A DNA stretch of 64,000 bases from Photobacterium pectinilyticum (GTDB lineage: Bacteria > Pseudomonadota > Gammaproteobacteria > Enterobacterales > Vibrionaceae), in contig NZ_JANEYT010000004.1 of NCBI RefSeq assembly GCF_024357955.1, positions 1 through 64,000 on the forward strand, given 5' to 3'. This document shows, one piece after another, positions 57,402 through 64,000 of the stretch. Position 1 is the first letter of the stretch, and each line of letters opens with the position of its first letter. The notes below the pieces were generated by a model. That model did no database searches. It saw nothing but the letters and a program-made list of their open reading frames with translations, and had not been told where the DNA came from. A program made the translations under genes and the position numbers.

Positions 57402-58368
57402 ACAGAACGAAGAACGATCAACAGAAGATATCATTCTTCCAGGGGATATGCTGCGTCAGGCTCGAGAGAAGCTAGGCTATTCACAGAAGGATGTTGCAAG
57501 CCGATTGAGGCTCCGCCTCTCGGTTGTCAGTGATATCGAAGATAACCATTTCGAAGAAGCGCAACTGGCCACGTTTACTCGTGGTTATGTGCGTTCCTAT
57601 GCCAAATTTGTCGGCCTTGATGAGGCTGAGATACTGGCCAAACTTGACCAGCAAGGTCACGCTCAACCTCAAGAGCAGGAGATGCAGAGCTTTTCACGCC
57701 GTACCAAGCGTGAAGCGCACGATAGCCGTATCATGCGATTGACCTGGGCTCTGGGCGCCCTGTTTGTCGGCTTGACCGGGATCTGGTGGTGGCAGAGCTT
57801 GCAGATGACCCCAGAAGCAGAGCTTACCGCCGATCCTGCAGAGGTGCAGGCGCTGGATGAGGCGATTGCCAATGCTGGCAACGGCAGCAGTACAGCAGTG
57901 CTGACGGCAGTCACCGAGCCGGGTTCGGACGATAATGCGAGTATCGTGAGTACGGTCGATGCCGAGCAACAGGTACAGCTACCATCGATCGAACCTGAGC
58001 CTCAGGCCAGCTTCGAAGACAGCTTTACCGAACCACAAGAGCAGGCAGATGCCGATGTAGACAGCGCTGACAGCTTGGCTGCCGAGCAGTTGAACGAGGT
58101 GGTCTCTGAAGAGGAAACCGTCGTCGCCAGTTCTGATCTTGAACTGAGCTTTACCGGTGATTGCTGGATCGACATCCGTGATGCCAATGGTCGCCGCTTG
58201 GATACTGGTATTAAGAAAGCCGGTGATGTCCTGAAGCTTGATGGCAGTGAGCCTTTCCGTGTGGTGCTAGGTGCACCGAGCGTCGTCACCATGAGCTATA
58301 AAGGTAAACCTGTTGATCTTAGCAGGTACCCTGCAGGTAAAGTGGCGCGATTGAAACTGCCGCAGTAA
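57391..58368 (+). CDS. rodZ: Cytoskeletal protein RodZ
   Basis: Bitopic membrane protein linking MreB to the elongation machinery. Cytoplasmic helix-turn-helix domain (residues about 15-85; MLRQAREKLGYSQKDVASRL), membrane helix about 115-135 (LTWALGALFVGLTGIWWW), an acidic Glu/Ala-rich linker, and a C-terminal periplasmic beta domain (LELSFTGDCWIDIRDANGRR). 325 residues. Overlaps pilF and lies 12 bp before ispG. Confidence 0.95.
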   Translation: MNTEQNEERSTEDIILPGDMLRQAREKLGYSQKDVASRLRLRLSVVSDIEDNHFEEAQLATFTRGYVRSYAKFVGLDEAEILAKLDQQGHAQPQEQEMQSFSRRTKREAHDSRIMRLTWALGALFVGLTGIWWWQSLQMTPEAELTADPAEVQALDEAIANAGNGSSTAVLTAVTEPGSDDNASIVSTVDAEQQVQLPSIEPEPQASFEDSFTEPQEQADADVDSADSLAAEQLNEVVSEEETVVASSDLELSFTGDCWIDIRDANGRRLDTGIKKAGDVLKLDGSEPFRVVLGAPSVVTMSYKGKPVDLSRYPAGKVARLKLPQ

Positions 58369-58380
58369 AGAGTAGATGTA

Positions 58381-59496
58381 ATGCATAACGAGTCTCCAAT
58401 TAAACGCCGTCAGTCCACCCGTATTTATGTCGGTGATGTGCCAATCGGTGATGGTGCACCTATTGCGGTGCAGTCAATGACCAATACTCGCACCACCGAT
58501 GTGGCAGCGACCGTCGCGCAGATCCAAGCATTGGAAAATGTCGGTGCTGATATCGTCCGTGTTTCGGTGCCAACCATGGACGCGGCTGAGGCGTTTAAGC
58601 TAATTAAGCAGCAGGTGAATATTCCTCTGGTGGCTGACATTCACTTTGATTACCGTATCGCGCTTAAAGTCGCCGAGTACGGTGTTGATTGCCTGCGTAT
58701 CAACCCGGGTAATATTGGTCGTGAAGATCGTATCCGTGCGGTTGTAGACTGCGCCCGTGACAACAACATCCCTATTCGCATCGGGGTGAACGGTGGCTCG
58801 CTGGAAAAAGATATCCAGCAGAAATACGGTGAGCCGACACCAGATGCCTTGGTGGAATCGGCGATGCGCCATGTCGATATACTGGACCGTCTGAACTTCG
58901 ACCAATTCAAGGTCAGCGTGAAGGCATCTGATGTCTTCTTGGCGGTAGATTCTTACCGCAGGTTGGCCCAGCAGATCAGACAGCCACTCCACTTGGGGAT
59001 CACCGAAGCCGGTGGTGCACGTGCTGGTTCGGTGAAATCCGCTGTTGGCTTGGGTATGCTGCTAGCTGAAGGTATCGGTGATACTTTGCGTGTTTCTTTG
59101 GCAGCCGATCCGGTTGAAGAAATCAAAGTCGGTTTTGATATCCTCAAATCCCTGCGTATCCGCTCTCGCGGTATTAATTTTATTGCCTGCCCAACGTGTT
59201 CACGCCAAGAGTTTGATGTAATTGGCACTGTGAACGAGCTGGAGCAGCGACTTGAAGACATCACAATACCTATGGATGTCTCGGTTATCGGTTGTGTGGT
59301 CAATGGCCCGGGTGAAGCAGAAGTGTCACACCTTGGTATTGCTGGTGGTAACCGCAAAAGTGCGTTTTATGAAGACGGCCTGCGCCAGAAAGAGCGTTTC
59401 GATAACGATAACGTGATTGAGCAGCTGGAAGCTAAAATTCGCGCGAAAGCATCGATGCTGGATACAGCAAACCGCATAGATGTGACAGAAAAATAA
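58381..59496 (+). CDS. ispG: 4-hydroxy-3-methylbut-2-en-1-yl diphosphate synthase IspG (GcpE)
   Basis: [4Fe-4S] enzyme of the MEP isoprenoid pathway, reducing MEcPP to HMBPP. TIM barrel beginning [20 protein letters not shown], and cluster ligands in [11 protein letters not shown] and [11 protein letters not shown] with the catalytic Glu in the latter region. 371 residues (E. coli 372). In the usual rodZ-ispG-hisS order. Confidence 0.97.
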   Translation: MHNESPIKRRQSTRIYVGDVPIGDGAPIAVQSMTNTRTTDVAATVAQIQALENVGADIVRVSVPTMDAAEAFKLIKQQVNIPLVADIHFDYRIALKVAEYGVDCLRINPGNIGREDRIRAVVDCARDNNIPIRIGVNGGSLEKDIQQKYGEPTPDALVESAMRHVDILDRLNFDQFKVSVKASDVFLAVDSYRRLAQQIRQPLHLGITEAGGARAGSVKSAVGLGMLLAEGIGDTLRVSLAADPVEEIKVGFDILKSLRIRSRGINFIACPTCSRQEFDVIGTVNELEQRLEDITIPMDVSVIGCVVNGPGEAEVSHLGIAGGNRKSAFYEDGLRQKERFDNDNVIEQLEAKIRAKASMLDTANRIDVTEK

Positions 59497-59598
59497 CGAA
59501 ATTAGCAAGAATCGTCCCTACACGTGTTGGGGCGGTTCACTATTTGCGTTATAACCTATATATTCAACTCCATTCCCCATCGGTTAACGAGAATAAAC

Positions 59599-60867
59599 GT
59601 GGCGAAACAAATTCAAGCAATTCGAGGCATGAACGACTGCCTTCCAACCCAGTCTCCACTTTGGCAGAAAGTGGAATCGACCATTAAACAAGTTGTAAGC
59701 GCTTACGGTTACAGTGAAGTCCGTATGCCTATCGTCGAGTCGACGCATTTGTTTAGTCGGGCAATCGGTGAAGTAACGGATGTTGTTGAAAAGGAAATGT
59801 ATACGTTTGAGGACCGCAACGGCGATAGCCTGACTTTGCGTCCGGAAGGAACGGCTGGCTGTGTACGTGCCGGCATCCAGAATGGCCTGCTATACAACCA
59901 GGAACAGCGTCTGTGGTACACCGGCCCTATGTTCCGCCACGAGCGTCCTCAAAAAGGTCGCTACCGCCAGTTCCACCAGTGCGGTGTGGAAGTCTTTGGT
60001 CTAAATGGCCCGGACGTTGATGCAGAACTTATTATGATGACTGCTCGCATGTGGCGTGAGCTGGGCATTGATAAGCATGTTCGCCTTGAGCTGAACTCTA
60101 TCGGTTCGCTTGAAGCCCGTGCTGACTACCGCCAGGCATTGATTGCTTTCCTTGAGCAGCACATCGATATTTTGGATGAAGACTGCAAGCGTCGTATGCA
60201 CACTAACCCGCTGCGTGTACTTGATACCAAAAACGCGGCCATCCAGACTGTGTTGGTTGATGCTCCTAAGCTGTCTGACTACCTAGATGACGAGTCAAAA
60301 CAACATTTTGCCGGTTTGTGTGAACTATTGGACGCTGCTGGTATCGAATACCAGGTAAATGAACGTCTTGTACGTGGTTTAGACTATTACAACCGTACAG
60401 TATTTGAGTGGATCACCGAGAGCCTTGGTGCGCAGGGTACGGTATGTGGCGGTGGCCGCTATGATGGCTTGGTTGAGCAACTTGGCGGCAAAGCGACACC
60501 GGCCGTTGGCTTTGCTATGGGTCTAGAGCGTCTGGTATTGATGATGGAAACCCTAGAGCTGACTGATGTACGCCGTCCGGTTGACGTGTACATGGTAACG
60601 GCGGGCGAAGGCACCATGATGGCAGGCATGAAGCTGGCTGAGAAGCTACGCGAAGAAGTTGTTGGCCTGCGTGTAATGAGCCACTTCGGTGGTGGTAACT
60701 TCAAGAAGCAATTCAAGCGCGCTGACAATGTCGGCGCAGCAGTAGCATTGGTACTGGGCGAAAACGAAATCGCTGAAAATACCGTGGTAGTTAAAGATCT
60801 TCGCGGCGGTGAGCAAACCACGATGGCGCAAGACGAAGTGGCAGCGAAGCTGGCCGAATTGATTTAA
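59599..60867 (+). CDS. hisS: Histidyl-tRNA synthetase
   Basis: Class II aminoacyl-tRNA synthetase. GTG start at 59599 gives [20 protein letters not shown], matching E. coli; 422 residues. Motif 2 [19 protein letters not shown], His-[16 protein letters not shown], motif 3 [12 protein letters not shown], and C-terminal anticodon-binding domain. The open frame runs upstream to 59524 without similarity. Confidence 0.97.
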   Translation: MAKQIQAIRGMNDCLPTQSPLWQKVESTIKQVVSAYGYSEVRMPIVESTHLFSRAIGEVTDVVEKEMYTFEDRNGDSLTLRPEGTAGCVRAGIQNGLLYNQEQRLWYTGPMFRHERPQKGRYRQFHQCGVEVFGLNGPDVDAELIMMTARMWRELGIDKHVRLELNSIGSLEARADYRQALIAFLEQHIDILDEDCKRRMHTNPLRVLDTKNAAIQTVLVDAPKLSDYLDDESKQHFAGLCELLDAAGIEYQVNERLVRGLDYYNRTVFEWITESLGAQGTVCGGGRYDGLVEQLGGKATPAVGFAMGLERLVLMMETLELTDVRRPVDVYMVTAGEGTMMAGMKLAEKLREEVVGLRVMSHFGGGNFKKQFKRADNVGAAVALVLGENEIAENTVVVKDLRGGEQTTMAQDEVAAKLAELI

Positions 60868-60880
60868 GAGAGGACAGGAA

Positions 60881-61492
60881 GTGGACGGCAATATCACAGA
60901 AGAACAACAAGTTGAACAGATAAAGGCTTGGTGGAAAGAAAACGGTAAAGCCGTTGTTCTCGGTACTGTGATTGGTTTGGGGGGGCTGTTTGGCTGGCGT
61001 TACTACCAGTCGGAAGTTCAGTCAGCCAAGGAGCAGGCATCCGATGCATATACCCAAGTGGTTAACCGCCTGGAAAGTGGTAATGAGTCAGCCATTGCAG
61101 ATGTACAAGCATTTATCGCAGCCCATGAAAGCAGCCAGTACTCTGTTTTGGCTGCACTTCAACTAGCGAAAGCGCAGGTTGATAGTGGTGACTTGGATGG
61201 TGCCGCCGAGCAGTTGAGCTGGGCTATCGCCAATACCAAAGATGTTGCGATCTTGCCAATTGCTCAAACCCGCTTGGCACGTATTTACGCCGAGCAGGAT
61301 ACTTTCGATAAGGCCTTGTCAGAGCTGGACAAAGTGACAGCTGAAAGCTGGCAGGCCAAAGTGGCTGAGCTACGTGGTGATGTTCTGTTGCAAAAAGGTG
61401 ATGCTGAAGCGGCACGTGAAGCTTATATTAGCGCACAGCAGCTTGGTGCATCTCCGGCCTTGCAGATCAAGCTAGACGACTTGGCACAGTAA
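60881..61492 (+). CDS. yfgM: YfgM, ancillary SecYEG translocon subunit
   Basis: Bitopic inner-membrane protein; periplasmic TPR-like domain contacts PpiD at the translocon in E. coli. GTG start with AGGA upstream. Membrane helix AVVLGTVIGLGGLFGWRYY (about residues 22-40), then helical repeats. 203 residues. 13 bp after hisS and 10 bp before bamB. Confidence 0.94.
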   Translation: MDGNITEEQQVEQIKAWWKENGKAVVLGTVIGLGGLFGWRYYQSEVQSAKEQASDAYTQVVNRLESGNESAIADVQAFIAAHESSQYSVLAALQLAKAQVDSGDLDGAAEQLSWAIANTKDVAILPIAQTRLARIYAEQDTFDKALSELDKVTAESWQAKVAELRGDVLLQKGDAEAAREAYISAQQLGASPALQIKLDDLAQ

Positions 61493-61502
61493 GGTAGAGC
61501 GT

Positions 61503-62660
61503 ATGCAGAAGGTGTTGAAGCAAGCAGTGTCGGTCGCATTGGCCGTCGGTTTACTTGCCGGTTGTGCCAGTGAGGAAGACACTATCCAGATGGCACCGTT
61601 GCCTGTGGTTGAAAGCACGTTTACCCCAGTGCAGGGATGGAGCAGCAAGGTAGGGGATGGTGTTGGCCATTTCTTTTCCAAGCTGAGCCCGGCAGTAGGT
61701 TACGGTAAGGTGTTTGTTGCTGACCGTAATGGTTTGGTCAAAGCGCTGGAGCCTGATACAGGGAAGGAAATTTGGCAGCAGGATCTTGAAGGAGATATAC
61801 CCGCAAGATTGGCTGGCGGTATGACCTTGTCTTACGGCAAAGTGTTCATTGGCTCGGAAAATGCCGAGGTTATTGCCCTCGATGAAGAAACCGGTGAAGT
61901 CATTTGGCGTCAGACGGTAGAAGGCGAGGTATTATCAAAGCCATTGGTCGATGAAGGCTTGGTGGTGGTTAATACCAGCCGTGGCATTTTGCAGGCACTG
62001 GATGCAGACAGCGGTGAAAGCCGCTGGCAGCTAGGTAGTGAAGTGCCCACCTTGACTCTGCGCGGCGACAGCTCGCCAGTGTCGATCTCTGGTGGTGTAT
62101 TCTGGGGACAGGCCAATGGGCGTTTGGCGGGAGCCCTGATGGGCAATGGCCAGATGCTATGGCAACAGCCGATTGGTTCGCCAAAAGGTGGTACCGAAAT
62201 TGACCGTCTGGTTGATGTCGATGCGACCCCAGTTATTGATGGCGAGCGCCTGTTAGCCCTTGGCTTCAATGGTAGCTTGGTATCGATTGATTTGCGTACC
62301 GGTCAGCCTGCATGGAAACGCAACTATTCTTCGGCCACTGATTTTGCTATTGACGGTAGTCAGCTATATTTGATCACAGATAAAGACCATGTTGTTGCGG
62401 TAGATACACGCAGTGGCACGGAGCTGTGGTCGAATAGCCAACTGGAGCACCGCTTGCTTAGCGCCCCCGCTGTGATTGGTGGTTACCTGGCTGTGGGTGA
62501 TAGTGAAGGTTACTTGCACTGGCTTGACCCTTACAGCGGTGATTTTGTTGCCCAGCAGGAAACTGACGGCAGCGGTATTGCGGTACCACCGGTCCGGATG
62601 AGTGATGGTTACTTGGTGATCACCCGCAATGGACGTATTAACAAAATGCAAATGCCGTAA
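61503..62660 (+). CDS. bamB: Outer-membrane protein assembly factor BamB
   Basis: Lipoprotein of the BAM complex. Lipobox LLAGC (Cys about residue 21) followed by an eight-bladed PQQ-like propeller with repeated W/G signatures (GKEIWQQDLEG, GEVIWRQTVEGE, GESRWQLGSE, TELWSNSQLEH). 385 residues, near E. coli's 392. Co-linear with yfgM and der. Confidence 0.96.
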   Translation: MQKVLKQAVSVALAVGLLAGCASEEDTIQMAPLPVVESTFTPVQGWSSKVGDGVGHFFSKLSPAVGYGKVFVADRNGLVKALEPDTGKEIWQQDLEGDIPARLAGGMTLSYGKVFIGSENAEVIALDEETGEVIWRQTVEGEVLSKPLVDEGLVVVNTSRGILQALDADSGESRWQLGSEVPTLTLRGDSSPVSISGGVFWGQANGRLAGALMGNGQMLWQQPIGSPKGGTEIDRLVDVDATPVIDGERLLALGFNGSLVSIDLRTGQPAWKRNYSSATDFAIDGSQLYLITDKDHVVAVDTRSGTELWSNSQLEHRLLSAPAVIGGYLAVGDSEGYLHWLDPYSGDFVAQQETDGSGIAVPPVRMSDGYLVITRNGRINKMQMP

Positions 62661-62840
62661 TTTGCCGTTATAATACGCGCCATTATTATTTTCGGCTCCT
62701 GCTGTGGACACAGTCAGGAGCCGTTGTTGTTATATCCGTTCGCGATATTATTGTCGGATGAAGGTACAGGCCGCTGGCCTGGCTGGAGGCAAGAATGAAT
62801 GGAAATATGTCATTATGACTATGAAAAGTAAGAGGTACTT

Positions 62841-64000
62841 ATGATTCCTGTTGTTGCCCTTGTCGGGCGCCCAAACGTGGGTAAATCGACGTTATTTAAC
62901 CGTCTTACCCGTACAAGGGATGCGCTGGTAGCTGACTTTCCTGGCCTAACAAGGGATCGTAAATACGGTAAGGCTGAGCTCGAAGAGCATGAATTTATTG
63001 TGATTGATACCGGCGGTATCGACGGAACTGAAGAAGGCGTCGAAACCAAAATGGCCGAGCAGTCACTGGCGGCGATTGAAGAAGCGGATGTTGTTCTGTT
63101 TCTGGTAGATGGTCGTGCTGGCCTGACTTCGTCAGATGAAGCGATTGCTAAGCACCTGCGTAGCCGCGAAAAACCGACTTTCTTGGTGGTAAACAAGATT
63201 GACGGTGTTGATGGCGATAGCGCATGTGCTGAATTCTGGAAGCTGGGTATGAACGGCATGTACCAGATCGCTGCGGCGCAAAACCGTGGTGTGACGGCAT
63301 TGATGGAGCGTGCACTGGCCCCGTTCGCAGATAGCCTGAACGAGTCAACAGATGAAGAAAGCGATGAAGTGTTCATCGAAGATCTTACGTCGGTTGAAGA
63401 TATCGAGAAAGCCAATCTGTCTGAAGCGGATGCGGAAGCAGCGTATAAGCGTTTGCAAGAGCAGCCAATTAAGTTGGCAATTATTGGCCGCCCGAATGTG
63501 GGTAAGTCGACACTGACGAACCGTATTCTGGGTGAAGAGCGTGTTGTTGTATACGATATGCCGGGTACGACCCGTGATTCCATCTACATTCCGATGGAGC
63601 GCGAAGGCCAAGAGTATGTTCTGATTGATACGGCAGGGATCCGTCGTCGTAAGAACATGAGTCAAGCGGTAGAAAAATTCTCGGTGATCCAAACGCTAAA
63701 AGCGGTGGAAGATGCCAACGTTGTTCTGCTGGTCATCGATGCGCGTGAAAACATTTCTGATCAGGACTTGAGCCTGCTTGGTTTTGCCTTGAACGCCGGT
63801 CGTTCACTGGTTATTGCCGTGAATAAGTGGGATGGCTTGGATAACGAAGTCAAAGAGCGTGTGAAGTCAGAACTGGACCGTCGCTTGGGCTTTGTCGACT
63901 TTGCCCGTATTCACTTTATCTCGGCTTTGCATGGTACTGGTGTTGGTCACCTTTACGAATCAGTACAGGAAGCCTACCAGTCTGCGACCAAACGTATCAG
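62841..64000 (+). CDS. der: Ribosome-assembly GTPase Der (EngA), 3' end outside window
   Basis: Double-GTPase needed for 50S maturation. The ATG at 62841 gives [20 protein letters not shown]. First G domain: P-loop [26 protein letters not shown]. An acidic linker (about residues 165-200) leads to the second G domain: [11 protein letters not shown] near 214, [21 protein letters not shown]. The reading frame stays open through the window edge, so 386 residues are visible of about 490-500; the KH-like C-terminal domain is missing only because the window stops. Confidence 0.96.
   Translation, partial: MIPVVALVGRPNVGKSTLFNRLTRTRDALVADFPGLTRDRKYGKAELEEHEFIVIDTGGIDGTEEGVETKMAEQSLAAIEEADVVLFLVDGRAGLTSSDEAIAKHLRSREKPTFLVVNKIDGVDGDSACAEFWKLGMNGMYQIAAAQNRGVTALMERALAPFADSLNESTDEESDEVFIEDLTSVEDIEKANLSEADAEAAYKRLQEQPIKLAIIGRPNVGKSTLTNRILGEERVVVYDMPGTTRDSIYIPMEREGQEYVLIDTAGIRRRKNMSQAVEKFSVIQTLKAVEDANVVLLVIDARENISDQDLSLLGFALNAGRSLVIAVNKWDGLDNEVKERVKSELDRRLGFVDFARIHFISALHGTGVGHLYESVQEAYQSATKRI

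Overview
The window looks like a chromosomal backbone segment of a marine gammaproteobacterium of the family Vibrionaceae (Photobacterium, Grimontia, Enterovibrio or Vibrio). This rests on gene order: the runs phoBR-pstS-ppx-ppk, queA-tgt-yajC-secDF-suhB-trmJ and iscRSUA-hscBA-fdx-iscX-pepB-ndk-rlmN-pilF-rodZ-ispG-hisS-yfgM-bamB-der, together with GlyGly-CTERM protease content and moderate GC, fit that family. Genus cannot be fixed from sequence reading alone. I see no rRNA, tRNA, CRISPR array or prophage.

Layout. 1-2300: SorC-type regulator and the murein endopeptidase mepA. 2300-4200 (minus): yegQ/trhP and yfhL, a tRNA-hydroxylation pair. 4200-10400: rdgC divergent from the sbcDC nuclease operon. 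10500-24000: a phosphate and polyphosphate block (phoB, phoR, pstS, ppx, ppk, gcvR, pstC, pstA, pstB, phoU) with two well-placed Pho boxes. 24000-28200 (minus): two small outer-membrane barrels, a LysR regulator, a PPK2 kinase and cutC. 28300-30100: peroxiredoxin divergent from oxyR. 30100-33800: glyoxylate shunt aceB and aceA behind a long AT-rich leader. 33800-36300: acpH, a CBS-domain protein and a secreted trypsin-like protease with a GlyGly-CTERM tail. 36300-42050: queuosine genes and the SecDF-YajC translocon. 42050-43850: a complete IS200/IS605-type transposon with tnpA and tnpB. 44000-51700: suhB, trmJ and the ISC iron-sulfur operon under tandem IscR sites. 52000-64000: two tandem PepB aminopeptidases, ndk, rlmN, pilF, rodZ, ispG, hisS, yfgM, bamB and the start of der.

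How the genes work together. PhoR/PhoB senses phosphate through the Pst transporter and PhoU. Ppk and Ppx make and degrade polyphosphate, and the PPK2 enzyme can use polyphosphate to rephosphorylate nucleotides. The Isc operon supplies clusters to IscR, IspG, RlmN and the ferredoxins, all encoded within this window.

The most unusual structure is a dispersed, non-coding, whole-length imperfect palindrome of 162 bp with ends ATACCAAYCT/AGRTTGGTAT. It occurs as two full copies, one copy cut by the window edge, one exact half and two 48-bp internally deleted forms. It lies between phoB and phoR, supplies the last codons and stop of ppx, and forms the leader of an outer-membrane protein gene.
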